DNA of 64,000 nt from Rosa chinensis (lineage: Eukaryota; Streptophyta; Magnoliopsida; Rosales; Rosaceae), in contig NW_020126840.1 in the NCBI RefSeq assembly GCF_002994745.2, positions 1-64,000 on the forward strand, given 5' to 3'. Under the pieces are notes generated by a model. It did no database searches. It saw only the letters and a program-made list of their open reading frames with translations, and had not been told where the DNA came from. A program made the translations under genes and the position numbers. This document shows, piece after piece, positions 34,638 through 47,614 of the stretch (within the stretch, counting starts at the first letter, position 1; the number at the start of each line of letters is the position of its first letter).

Positions 34638-36720
34638 ATGGAGATCTCATGCATGGGAGTGAGGATTTGCTTAGTATATATGCTACTGTTCCCCCTGATG
34701 ATCATCAACTTGGCCTCTTCAAATCTAAGAGGAAATGAGGTGGAAAGACTATCCTTGCTTGCCTTTAAATCTGAAATAGTCAGTGATCCTCTGGGCATCC
34801 TTAGCTCCTGGAATGATTCCTCCAACTTATGTGATGAGTGGCGAGGGATTACTTGCGGCCGAAGACACCAGCGAGTCACGGTTCTGGACCTCCAGTCCAG
34901 CCACCTGATGGGCATTCTATCTCCACACATCGGAAACTTGAGCTTTCTCAGGACATTAAATCTTCAAAGCAATAGCTTCAACCACACCATTCCTCAAGAA
35001 ATTGGTCGATTGTCCCGGCTGCAAGTACTACACCTCGGGAACAACTTCTTCGAAGGTGATATCCCCAAAGAAATTAGCCGATGCACAACTTTGATAAGTT
35101 TGCACCTGAACGGAAACATGTTGCATGGGAGAATTCCTGAATCTTTGAGTTCTTTGCGGCAGATTCAAGATTTTGACCTCTCTCGTAACAACTTGTCTGG
35201 AACAATTCCCGATTATTTGCAGAATTTCACCTTCTTGCTCAATTTGAACCTATCCTTTAATGATTTTGAAGGTGAAGTAGGAGTTTTCAGGAATACAAGT
35301 GTGGTTTCTATTATGGGAAACACACGAATTTGTGGAGGTGTACCTCAGTTAAGATTGCTCAATTTTATCTCTAATCGATCCAACTCAAATAAGCCAAAAT
35401 CATTTTCTAAGTATAAACCAATTATCCCATTTTTTTGTGGGACAATTGGAATGATTATCCTAGGGGTGTGCTTTGTACGCCTCTATAGATCCAGAAAAGA
35501 AAGAGTTGAGCAAAGAAAAGCAAGAGTTCAGTCAACTTCAGAACGATCATTGGACATTTCATTCTTAAAGTTGTCATATGGAGATCTCTTTCAAGCAACT
35601 GGTGGGTTCTCTTCTTGGAATTTGATTGGGGCCGGTAGTTCTGGTTCTGTGTTCTGGGGAGTTCTCGATCAGCCAAAAGAAAGAATTGTTGCTGTCAAAG
35701 TACTCAATCTTCAAAACGCGACTACTTCTAATAGTTTCATAGCTGAATGTCAATTCTTGAAAAACACTAGGCACCGAAATCTTGTCAAACTAGTGACTGC
35801 TTGCTCTAGTATTGATTTTCAAGGAAATGAGTTCAAAGCTTTGGTTTTTGAGTATATGATGCATGGAAGTCTAGATGAGTGGCTGCATGATTCAGCTGAC
35901 AGAGTAGTTGAGCTACCCATTGTGGAGGTGCATTTGAATCTTATCCAAAGGGTAAATATTGCCATTGACGTAGCTAGCGCTTTGGATTATTTGCACAATT
36001 ATTTTCACACCCCAATAGTTCATTGTGATTTAAAGCCCAGTAACGTTCTCTTAGAAAAAGACATGACTGCCTGTGTTTGTGACTTTGGTTTGGCAAGTTA
36101 CCTCCCGAACACTTCTTGTCCGGTTTCTTCGCTAGAACGCTCTTCCAATTCGATAACGGGTACCATTGGCTATATTCCCCCAGGTAATACTGAATTGACC
36201 AATGCTTCAAATTCTTTCCTGAGATTTACAAGAAAATGCAACTTCTTTATTTTAGTTTATGACTATAACCAATATGCTTTTATGCAAATAATGTATAGAG
36301 TATGGCATGGGAAGTAAGGTTGACACCTACGGAGACGTGTATAGCTATGGAATCCTGTTACTAGAGATGCTTACTGGTAAGAGGCCAACAGATGACATGT
36401 TTACAGACGACATCGACTTGCACAATTTTGTTCTGATGGCTTTGCCTGAACGTGTGAAAGAAATATATGATCCTGTGCTTCTTCAAGAAAAGGAAAGGAG
36501 CACTAGTACAAATCCTGCAAGCAATAGGAATGATGTCCAAAATGATGAAACACGAAGAGTTGAAGAGTGCCTTATTTCCATTGCTAGGATAGGAGTTGCT
36601 TGTTCTGTGCATTTGCCCAAAGCACGAATTGAGATTGGGAAAGTTTTAGCTGAACTACGTGTAATCAGGGATGTACTGACTGGAACCAGGATGCCTAGAG
36701 AGCACATGATAACTGCTTAA
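34638..36720 (+). CDS. LRR receptor-like kinase, LRR-XII (EFR/Xa21) type, short ectodomain
   Basis: Two exons (34638-36183, 36299-36720) join as GYIPPEYGMG to give 655 residues. A signal peptide (about 1-28) is followed by an LRR N-cap (LLAFKSEIVSDPLGILSSWN; WRGITCG), about six LRRs, a C-cap (NTRICGGVPQL), a membrane span (about 262-281) and a kinase. Kinase landmarks: glycine loop GAGSSGSVF near 330, VAVK Lys near 353, HCDLKPSN near 461, DFGLAS near 481, SYGILLLEMLTGKRPTDDMF. Cys in place of Arg before the catalytic Asp makes it non-RD, as in pattern-recognition receptors. The intron position within the kinase is typical of subfamily XII. Members usually have ~20 LRRs and ~1000 residues, so most repeats are missing although the frame is open. 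Plasma-membrane sensing is inferred; its ligand is unknown. Confidence 0.88.
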
Positions 36721-37929
36721 GGCCTTAGCTGCCAATGATACAGTTGGTTGCTGGAGAGTCCAACATAGTGTGACGGACAAACCAGCTTTCACTATTTGGT
36801 GAGTCCAATATATCATTTAATTTATGTAAAACTCCCAAGAATTTGTCCGGATCGATGTTACTATAACAGTTCATTGAGTCATTTGTATTTATTCACAAGG
36901 AAAGTAGAAATAACCAAACTGAGAATACCTTTGTTTGCGGTGTTCTGATTGAGAATCAAATCTCTTCTTCTAAGACACATTTTAAGACGAATTTTAGCAA
37001 ACAGGCTCTGCATCGCACAGTAAAACCTCCTCAAATAGCACCTCTCTGATTTCAACAGTAAACCTAATTTTCTGCCTAATATTCTCCTGCAGAATTCAAA
37101 TGTAGCCTCTAACCAAATCTTCAGAATGAAATAGAAACACTTCTCAACTCAAATTGAATCTTGTTGAAGAAGTCGATCGAGTAAAGTTATGTCATTAAGA
37201 ATGAGTCACTGGCCATTTGTTAAGAATGTTACTTGTCTGGCAACTTAGATTTCAGGACCAATTGTGTCACTGTCTCAATCCCTTATATACAATATACAGT
37301 AGATTGAATAACAAGTATTTATGATCATCATACACCCACCTCACTCTTTACAAACCCAGTCTCCATGTTTGCCTCTCTATAATGCCTGCTTCAAGCTATC
37401 TAAAAGTTTTGGTATTTCACCATGCCCTACATTATTTTGGGATCGTTTTACTCTTGAAAATGTTTGAAGCACTTTGAAGACACAAGCACCAAGGAAATCT
37501 TGAAAGAGAAGCACTGTGGAATTGCTTAATTAAGTTTTTCCTTTAGCAGAACCCAGGAAACAAGCTTGAATATACTGTCATACTCTTTGATTTGCTCACT
37601 CTGTCCATTTGATTTTCCCTTTTTCTTTTTCCTTCTCTTCGATTTTCCTAAATGCACCAAAGAGAATAATTTAATTCCAAACTCAATTCCTCTTTCATAT
37701 CAATACTCCAGAAATTAAGATGAAAATGAATCACTGACACAGTGACACCAGAACCAAAGGATAGTAATATAAACCACAATTCTATTAAGCACTATAAAAA
37801 GATATAAGAGTGTTTCAGCTAATAATGAAAGACATGATAGGAGGGAGTTCCCCTAGTGCATGGATTGTCTTCTTGCAGTACATGCTATCGAATCAGGATC
37901 AGCTCCTATATATGATGTCAAAAATTAAA
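36721..37929. other. Intergenic DNA downstream of the receptor kinase
   Basis: The kinase 3' UTR is expected at the left. No other gene or clear repeat was seen; short frames show no conserved motif. Confidence 0.5.
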
Positions 37930-38160
37930 AGATACTTTGCTATCAAGGTGGTCAAAGGCCCAAACACAATAAAAACTACAGTTCTACACTTGGAGACACC
38001 AACAGAGTCAGCAGCACGTAAAGCTTGGATAGACTAAGGGGGATCCTGAAGAATATGAAGGCGTAATCCCAAAGCATTATTGGCAAGACCATCTGCAACA
38101 TTATCCTGCTCTCGATATTGAATCAAATTTTTGAGAGAGCTAATGAGATTAATCTACAGT
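37930..38160 (-). pseudogene. RNase H-like LINE or retroelement relic
   Basis: The minus frame reads LISSLKNLIQYREQDNVADG, then a LANNALGLRLHIL stretch and a PP followed by a stop, and continues SIQALRAADSVGV. The R-E-x-N-x-V-A-D-x-L-A box and PP-x(5)-L tail are those of the RNase H domain at the end of plant LINE ORF2. Only the last ~75 codons survive, with an in-frame stop. Confidence 0.6.
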
Positions 38161-39185
38161 TTTTTTTAGACCAACTCCACCACGGCACTAGAATCATATT
38201 CGATAGTTACATAGATTATACCAGCATGCTGGGTAATTAATGATTACCAGCATACAAGATACCACTCCAAGTAGACGAACAAGAAGTTCTGGGAGTGTCT
38301 TTCACATGGAAATTATCTTCATGCTGCACTGTTCCTCATGAAACACTGAAATTCAAAAAACAATAATTATAATGATTAATTAATTATTGCATTTCCAGCA
38401 GCGAAGGCAAATATTAGGATGAGAGGGTGTTTCCTATTTTATTTTCACCTGCAATTAACTAACCAAGGATAGTTGATTAAGTAAAACCAATCACACTCGA
38501 GTATCCAAGCCTTTCACTCTGAACTCTCTAAGTCCCACAGTTCTACCACTTTTTACAGCTAATTTGGATTCGCTTGTAACACTAGATCTTAAAAAGAAAG
38601 ACAATAGAAGAAAATAATAAAGCAAAACCGCCAACCGAACCTCAAAATAAGTGGAATACACCTGTAGGTACCTTAATAGACAACCAAGCCAAAAGTGCAG
38701 GGAACATAGCAAAAGGAGGAGCAAAATGGCATATTGTGGAATTCATTACAATTCGTAGACACTATAAAAAACTGGTATTTGGGACCAAATTAACACAATC
38801 AAATTCCACTATGTGAGGGCTGAGACTACAGCGAGTGTCTAAGAATTCTTTACTAGCTGATTCAAAGGCGCACCATTAGCAATGCAAGAATTCTTTTGGT
38901 TAGGAAACAGAGAGGATTGTACAATTGGAAAAGGGTAATTGCGAGCTAAGTGATCAGAGGGTTCTAGCAATTAAATAACTCTCAACCTACAAAAGACTGA
39001 AAATGAGGCTAATCCAGAAGTGATGGTAAATCATATAATACGTCCAACAATTTATGGCACAGTTAAAGAGTATTACAGACCTGATCAGCTGGCAATTCTA
39101 TACCATAGACATCATTCCACAATCTTCCTCAGCTTCAATGTTGCGAAACAGTCTATGGTATAGTGTGCACTATAGGCTAACTTCC
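38161..39185. other. Intergenic DNA, no gene seen
   Basis: AT-rich with only short frames on both strands. It ends at the target duplication of the hAT-type MITE. Confidence 0.5.
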
Positions 39186-39193
39186 ATATTAGC

Positions 39194-39949
39194 TAGGGCT
39201 ACCATTTGGTTTGGTTATTATCAAACCGACCGAATACCAACTGATATTTTAGATTTGATAAATAGACTTTTTGGTAATCGAAACCAATAAAACCGAAATC
39301 GAATATTACTGAAAAAGTTTGTTTGATTTTTGGTAAATACAGAATCTATAGATTATCTAAATATTAACCATATATAGTTATACTCTAGTTTTCATAATAG
39401 GAAATATAATTATTTTCATAATAGAGCATATAGAGTTAATATTTATGCATTGAAACTAGAATATTAGGAAATATACATGTACTACTTATCTAGTATTAAC
39501 TATATGTACTCTAGTTTTCAATATATATACCGACTTTTTGGAAATATATTATTTTCATAATAGTACTAACATTATTACTAATACTAGATTAGTAATACAT
39601 GTTACTTAAGTAACTTATTAGTAAAAAATCCTTAAATAATTGATTTTATTGAACATGACTAAAATTTGATGTCATATGTACATAAAAGAGCTATAGTCAG
39701 ATAAGGGAGATGAAAATAAAGTATTCGACAATATATCAAATTTAAAGATCTACTATTGTTTATTCTAATTTATATTACAAAAATTGTAAAGTTGGTAATA
39801 CGTACTGAAAACCAAAATACCAAATTTGATAGTTATGATTAAATACTGAAAATTTTGGTTTGGTAATTGGTAGCTCTATTTTGAAATCGAAAGTTTTGGT
39901 TTTGAAGTTGGTAAGGCCTATTATTGATTCGAATCGACCGACAGCCCTA
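39194..39949. mobile_element. hAT-type MITE, 756 bp
   Basis: A perfect 8-bp target duplication, ATATTAGC, lies at 39186-39193 and 39950-39957. Ends are TAGGGCTACC and, reverse-complemented, TAGGGCTGTC. Subterminal DNA has many GGTTTGGT / ACCGAAAC-like phrases in both orientations, as in other hAT MITEs. The interior is AT-rich and non-coding. Confidence 0.88.
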
Positions 39950-40299
39950 ATATTAGCAATCAAAACCTGTCAAATTCAAAATGGCAATTTTATAGGAAGA
40001 TTTATTGCCTCATATTGTCGAATCTCACCAAAAAAAGAAAAATTATTTTTGGAGGCCTAGCCGGATTTTAATTCCTGGCTCTGCCACGGTCCATGAAGGC
40101 CTTATTTTGTCTATTCTCTATTGTTAAAAAGAAAGAAGTTGACAAGATAACTGGAGTTTTGCAAATACTATGGCAACGGTGTGTTACCAAACTTGCGCTG
40201 TCTTCTCCAGCTGTCAATATATAAACGACCCTTTGGAAGCATACAGATACTGAAAACAAAATTGAATCTCAATGATTTTATACTAGCCACCTTGTCAAT

Positions 40300-40300
<1 letters not shown>

Positions 40301-40339
<39 letters not shown>
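40301..40339. repeat. (AAT)n microsatellite
   Basis: Thirteen AAT units directly abut the left end of the Pack-MULE-like element. A second AAT tract starts immediately at its right end (47498 on), so the element appears to have landed inside one microsatellite. Confidence 0.95.
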
Positions 40340-40340
<1 letters not shown>

Positions 40341-40627
40341 GGGAAATGATGGAAAAGGTCACATTAGAGTGTGAAATGATAGAAAGGTCACCTAGTTTCC
40401 CACTTGATAAAAAGGTCCATTATAAATTGTTAGTAATATTAATTTAGTCCTTATTAATAATGAAATGATGTTAAAAAAGGTCAATTTTTAATTTTTCTGA
40501 TGTCCATTCTGCCCTTAAAGCCAAATACACGTTTATAACTCTACATTCAAAAATTTTAGGTCTCAAATCTTCTCTCCATTTGATCAAAAATCCCAAAACA
40601 AAGACCCGATTAGAAACCCGGTAGAAG

Positions 40628-40774
40628 ATGAAGATGAGCGTAGTCGAGGCTATCTGCAACAAGTACGACCGATACGACATCGATAAGAAGAAGGACTCTA
40701 ACGTCTCCGGCGACTATGTCTTCGCTCGCCTCGATCTACTCATCGTCGAGTCCGACATTGAAGCTGTTCTTCAG
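40628..40774 (+). pseudogene. SYP71: SYP71-type syntaxin exon 1 fragment
   Basis: The 49-codon open stretch reads MKMSVVEAICNKYDRYDIDK, then DSNVSGDYVFARL and VESDIEAVLQ, and stops at a donor site CAG|GTTCAG. This is the N-terminus of plant SYP7-family SNAREs, which act in ER and plasma-membrane fusion. A short deletion has removed the usual IDILTRVD segment after MSV. The following SYP71 exons are absent. GC content is clearly higher than in the surrounding DNA, fitting captured coding sequence. Confidence 0.8.
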
Positions 40775-41637
40775 GTTCAGTCTCTTTCTCAGTCTCTCTC
40801 AATTCTCTAATTTGATCTCTGTTTGGTTTCTGGAAAAGCTTGTGAAGTTGAAACGTGATAATGTAATATTTGGACGTAGGTGAATGAAATTGACTAGAAT
40901 TTTAGTTATTATTTGGTCCTATTTTTCAAATTGAGACTGAAATTTGAGTAATTTTGAGTAGTGACAGAGAGAAATGAGGAGCTTAAAGGTTCCCAATCCC
41001 AACTACCACCTCTCTCAAGATCTAATGCTTTCTTTGATTCAGTTTTTGCTTTATTCTGTTTGCGAAATGAAATTTTTGGATTGCTGTTTTTTTTTGTCCG
41101 GTTTTGCTTAATTGTTTGTCTTAGATGTGTTTAGCTCAGGTTCTTGATTCCCAAATCATGAAGAATTTGATTTATAGGTTTTCTTTGATTGTAACCCTAA
41201 CTTCAATTCTGAAATTTCACCTAAGAGCAGGAGACTATCCGCTTCGAGCTGCTGTTAATTATGGCGAAGGTAGTATAGTAATAACTCTTTTCTTCAACTA
41301 TTTCTAATGATTTCTGCTTTTCAATGTGCAATTTTGGTCAATGATTCATTAGGTTCAGTTTGTTCAATTTGTTGTTACAGTTGTGTTCTTAGCTCAGATA
41401 GTTGATTTTTGGTCATACTGTGCTTGATTCATAGTTGGACTTCGTTTTTTATTGCTTTACTTCTCATCAAGCTTCAGATAGATCTATGAGTTTGTGAAGT
41501 TTATAGTCTCTATTCAGATCTGGTAGTTAGCTAACTAGGAATTGCTGGCTTTAGTAGCCAGCTTTTGATGTACTCTGGGAGGTTTTGACTGTTATAAAAA
41601 GTGATTGATGAGTTCATGTGATCTGATCTGATTGCAG

Positions 41638-41822
41638 CTTCCGAGTGTTGAGATTAATCCGCAATTCATAACATTTACGCATGTTACTATGGAGTCCAAT
41701 AAGTACACATGTGTTCGGGAAACAATGCCGTAGAATAGTATTGTGATTATTGATATGAGTGTGACGAATCAACGCTGACTCTGCACTTATGAATCCAAAC
41801 TCCCAAATCCTTGCTTTGAAAG
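41638..41822 (+). pseudogene. CHC: Clathrin heavy chain N-terminal exon fragment
   Basis: An exon bounded by TTGCAG and AAAG|GTAGGT encodes [20 protein letters not shown], then [11 protein letters not shown], a TAG stop, NSIVIIDMSV, and after a deletion-type frameshift ADSALMNPNSQILALK in scattered frame. This is the first blade of the clathrin heavy-chain beta-propeller, and the exon end after ILALK matches the conserved coding position. Clathrin heavy chain forms the triskelion coat of endocytic vesicles. The stop and the frameshift make this piece non-functional. Confidence 0.8.
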
Positions 41823-42614
41823 GTAGGTTTTAACTTATGACTTCGTATTGACATTGATAACTGGTCATGCTTAGCCTTTTCGTATTGATCTTAATATGCT
41901 TCTGCTTCAACTTGTTGAACCTCAGTTTACTTAATTATGAGTGCATGACTTCTAGTTGTAATTCAACTTTCTATTACAAGTGTTACATTTAGTGGAACCA
42001 TCAGCAACTATTATATGCAGTTTAAGTGTTAGCATTATTTAAATTTCTGGTTTGTTCTTGCATCTAATCATTTAAATCTAATCATTTAACATCAAATGAG
42101 TTTTGATGCGGTCAGTAGAATATATACACAGTAATTTACAAATTACAATGCTTTACATTTCCATTGTCTTTAATAAGGAATGCACCTGAAGTGCTTCGAA
42201 GTTTTATTTTCTCTAGTTGGAGTATGTTTCGGATTTCCGTATTGTTTTAGTTTTCTTGAGCTAGCTAGTCCTATTAGAACAAGCAATTGACTTGGTTAAA
42301 ATGTGTACAAAATCATTTAAAAACCCCATTACTAGTGGCAGCAGGAAACTCATATTCGAAACAAAATTTAAGGTCGAAAAAATGTGAATTGCAGTAACCA
42401 ATTGCCTGTGCATGCTTGTAAGTTTTAGATAGATTATGCAATGTACCTCTTGCATTATGTTAGCTTTGTCTTTAATGATGCTAGTGATAAGTTATGCCTC
42501 AACCAGTTCATACATTACCGCATAGTCACGTGATAGAAGTGTTGTTCCAATTATCAAATGATGATGATCTTGATATATTCTCAAGTCTGATGCATGCTGC
42601 TTATTCTTTTTCAG

Positions 42615-43573
42615 GGATCCACTGAATGTCAAAATATTCCTCAAAATGCATAGGTCTGATTATGCTAAAAGATGGCTGAAGGAAATGCAAAAGATTGATG
42701 AGGACCACACCTTAACTTGAAACAGCATGGCAAAATCTGGCTGTGGTAGTTCATGAATTTTGTTCTCCCTTTATAGTTCCCTTACAGAGAAGTTATAGTC
42801 CATATTTCTAATTACACTTTCATTGTATTCAGGGTGGTTCTAAGTTACAGGAGGCATATCTCATCTTCGAAGATTTCTCTGAGAAGTCTCAGGTTACAAG
42901 ATTGATTTTGAATGGAAAGGGAAACACTGCTTCTTGAACCATGGAACAAGGCAAGTCTCATTAATTAGTTGTAGCTTAGTTAGAGATTTTGAAATGTCTA
43001 CAGGTAGTAGTCAATTTGGACAAATGTAATATAATTTGCACTATACATAAGTACATGATTACAGTCTTATGGCTGAACTCAATCTGATTGGATAGAGACA
43101 CACTAGTATGTTGATTTGTGAGTTCAAATATTGTTGTGTGCATTATTATGGATTTAGTAATGCTCCAAATATATGAACATCCTGCTTTTCAACTAGAAAA
43201 TGGCACTGAATATGCACATGTTTTCAATATTTGAGTAATATGGAGTCATTTTGTGTTTCTCACAGGATGCAGAGGATCCAGAAACTCTAGCCAACCTGGT
43301 CGTATGCTGTCTTCACCTTGGAAAACCACCTTCTCGTTTGGTCAGGTAAAGTTTGTTGGTGAACACAAGAGAATTGGGTAGTCATAATTATGGGGAATAT
43401 CTTCACTCGGGGTATTATAATTCAGGTGTTAGCTACTGTATAACATAATGGTTAAGGATTCTACTCACTGCTTTTCAGCCAATCAAGACTTGCACATCCA
43501 GACCACGTCCTCATCAAAGGTGCCTCAGCTGTAGAAAGAGAGCTTTGACAGAGCTCTTCAATCAGTTGCTTGA
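42615..43573 (+). pseudogene. Coatomer epsilon subunit 3' exons
   Basis: Four consecutive exons are recognisable with their introns: 42615-42745 (DPLNVKIFLKMHRSDYAK, QKIDEDHTLT then a stop), 42833-42950 (GGSKLQEAYLIFEDFSEK, LILNGKGN), 43266-43345 (DAEDPETLANLVVCCLHLGK) and 43479-43573 (SRLAHPDHVLIKGASAVE, then after a frameshift SFDRALQSVA and stop). This is the C-terminal half of epsilon-COP, a TPR-like subunit of the COPI coat in Golgi-to-ER traffic. A stop, an internal deletion and a frameshift show it is a relic. Retained introns mean capture was from genomic DNA rather than from mRNA. Confidence 0.85.
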
Positions 43574-43689
43574 AATCTGAGAGATTGATTTCAGATGAGC
43601 TAATTAATGTTATTGTATACTCCTCACACCTTTTGTGACGGCTCTCCTTTTGATTTTGTAAGCTAAGAAATTAAGAATATATAAAATTT

Positions 43690-45170
43690 AAATGAAAATG
43701 TGTATTTGGTGACTGTTTACATGATTAGTGACATATTCATGATCGTGACATGGCCAGTAAATTAGCCAATGACTTAAGGTTAACAGTGATCAGTGACATG
43801 TTCATGACTGTGACATGGTCAGTGACATAACCAGTCAATGACGTGTATAACAGTGACTTGGTCAGTGACATGTGTATAACCTTACAAATTGTAACCTGAC
43901 CGCCAGTAACTTGGCCAATAACATAACCAGTGCCTTGAGGTTAACAGTGACCTGGCCAATAACCTTACAAACTAAGGACTTGGCCTAGCCAATGACATGT
44001 GTATAACAGTGACTTGGTCAGTGACATGTGTATAACCTTACAAACTATAACCTGACCAGTAACTTGGCCAATGACATAACCAATGCCTTGAGGTTAACAG
44101 TGACCTGGCCAATAACCTTACAAACTAAGGACCTAGCCTAGACAATGACGTGTATAACAGTTACTTGGTCAGTGACTTGACAGTTACTTGGTCAGTGACT
44201 TGATCAGTGACTTGACAGTTACTTGGTCAGTTACTTGGTCAGTGACTTGACAGTTACTTGGTCAGTGACTTGGTCAGTGACGTGTCTTGACAGTTACTTG
44301 GTCAGTGACTTGGTCAGTGACATGTGTCTTGACAGTTACTTGGTCAGTTACTTGGTCAGTGACTTGACAGTTACTTGGTCAGTGACTTGGTCAGTGACAT
44401 GTGTATAACCTTACAAACTGTAACCTGACCAGTAACTTGACCAATGACATAACCAGTGTCTTGAGGTTAACAGTGACATGGCCAATAACTTGGGGTTAAC
44501 AGTGACTTTGCCAGTGACTTGAGGTTAATAGTGACATGGTCAGGGATTGACAGTGACATGGTCAATGAGTTAGTGAGGTCACTGCCCAAGTCACTGTTAA
44601 CCTCAAGTCACTGTTAATCACATGTCACTAACTAACTAACCATGTCAATGATCATGTAACTGTCAATCGCATGTCACTTGCCAAAATCGCATGTCACTTG
44701 CCAACTCATTGTCAATCACATGTTACTGGCTATGTTACTGTTATACACATGTCGGTGACTTGAGGTTAACAATAACTTGGCCAGTGACATAGCTCGTGGC
44801 ATGACCAGTAACTTGGTCAGAAATTGAGAGTGACATGATCAATTCAGAAGATGCCTAAAACTTGAATTGCTGCAAAAGGTCCATAAAAATAATGTTTCAT
44901 TAAGTCAATCACTGTTAACCTCAAGTCACTAGCAAAGTCACAGATCATGTCACTGTCAACCTCTAACCAAGTCACTGTTAATCTGGTCAGCTCAAGTAAG
45001 TGACACGGCCAGGTCACTGTTAACCTCAAGTCACTGGCTATGTCACAATCATGAATATGTCACTGACCAAGTTACTGTCCATTTCACTGATCATGTAATT
45101 GTCAATCGCATGTCACTTGCCAACTCATTGTCAATCACATGTTACTGGCTATGTTACTGTTATTTGTAAT
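43690..45170. repeat. AGTGACTTGGTC repeat block with inverted halves
   Basis: Dozens of 10-25 bp phrases such as CAGTGACTTGGTCAGTGACA and TTGAGGTTAACAGTGACATG tile the region. Up to about 44560 they are nearly all in one orientation. From about 44575 the reverse complement (AAGTCACTGTTAACCTCAAG) predominates, with some returns. A transcript could fold into a long imperfect hairpin. The 61-codon frame at 44223-44408 is a by-product of the repeat. Confidence 0.85.
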
Positions 45171-46555
45171 ATTCATGATCAACACTTTCTACTGAATGTT
45201 CTCATGGGTAAGGTTGACTATACAGAGAATCTTTAAAAAGAAAACTACAAGAACTAATGAGCTCCATTTGAAAAGACCAATTATGTTCTGGCATAGAATT
45301 AGCACCTTTTGTTATTAAAACATCAATGCCGCAAGCAATTGTATATCTTGGTAGCGAGTACAAATTGAAAGTTCAGAGAAACCAAACAGAAGAATACATA
45401 ATTAACAATCCAAATTTCATTTCAAATGTGCTTGGAGTATCAAGAACCCTGAGATCCCCATCCTTATCAGCCAGGCACCTTGTACGATCCTCTATAGCGA
45501 CCTACATCTTCACCCATTAAACATACAGTGGGATACCTAGCCATCTCTTCTTCTAATTCTTCTCATAAGGCTTAAAAAAGAAGAAGTTCATGCCTAGAAA
45601 AAGAATGCATAACTTATTAGTTTTATCCTCAGTAAATTTCAGAGGAACCATATCACCATCAATCAAGGCCAAAGAAATATCTTTTATGATATTGGGCATA
45701 GTTTTATGTAGACGCAGATCTGTTTGGCATACATAATATTAGTTTAACTTATAAGCTACTCATCAATCTCACAACAAACATTACAGCATGCCACAGTGAC
45801 AGTTCAGGTGGTAAAAATGTGTGGTAATGCCTACAAGAAAATTCAATGGAAAGGGGAAAACAAAAGTAAGGCAGTAAACTCAATCATGAATACAATACAT
45901 ATCTCAAAGTATAAAGTCAACTTGAAAATTATCAATACAATATATGAATATAGCAATGTATATCTTTACGCAACTTAAAATGATCAGCTTAGCATACTAA
46001 GTAGTATACTAACTAGGAAATACAACTACAATGTGATATCAGCTTACATACAGTAGTATTTTACTATTAGAGTTACCATTTGTCCTCTAATACCTGATTC
46101 TAACTATCAATTCACTTTGATTAAGCAAGTCCATGAAACCCCCAACTTAAGCTCTTAATTCAATAAATTTATTTTACACTGAAAGTTTCAGACACTACAC
46201 TGAAAATAGCACTCAGGTGTAAATTCTATCTCAATTCTACGCTAGAAATCATACAACCATAGATTCTTAACATTGACTACCACACAGTTACCATCTCCAA
46301 AACCTGTGATCTCAAAACTATATCAGAATCAAATTTAGCAAAAACAACAGAAGCATAACAGTAAAGAGCTAAAAACTTCACATAGACATACACAGGAGCA
46401 GCAACTTTTGTCTACACATAAACCAACAAGTAATAAAAAAATAAAAAAAATAAAAATTCAGAACTCAATCCACTACAAATAACAAAATCAAATCAACAGC
46501 AACAAAGAAAACTAAACTCCAAAGATATGGAGTTAAAAAGATGATTACCGCAACA
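45171..46555. other. Non-coding interior of the Pack-MULE-like element
   Basis: AT-rich sequence with short frames only. A segment near 45370-45520 has mixed composition that could be captured DNA, but I could not match it to any family. Confidence 0.4.
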
Positions 46556-46559
46556 TCAT

Positions 46560-47313
<754 letters not shown>

Positions 47314-47614
47314 GGTAAGAGTCGAGTGGGCTTAGGTAACGGAAGAGGGAGAGAGACAGCTGCTAGTGGCAGCTTTGGTAATTAAACTTAACTTTAGTGG
47401 CAGGTCGTTAAGAGGTGACCTTAATTATCATAGGGTATTTTGTGTTATCTGAATTATAATAAGGCACTTCCAAATGACCTCTTTTATCATTGGCCCTAAT
47501 AATAATAATAATAATAATATAATAATAATAATAAAATTATTTAAGGACAGGTTCCGCTAGCTGATTTACGGTTTAGGGAGTCGACTGCAGTTAATACAGG
47601 TTCAGTTTTGATAT

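Noticed and set aside
40628..43573. One functional host gene spanning the SYP71, clathrin and coatomer exons
   Set aside because: The pieces belong to three unrelated families and contain stops, deletions and frameshifts.
44223..44408. 61-codon frame of VTWSVTCLDSYLVSD repeats
   Set aside because: By-product of the AGTGACTTGGTC repeat block.
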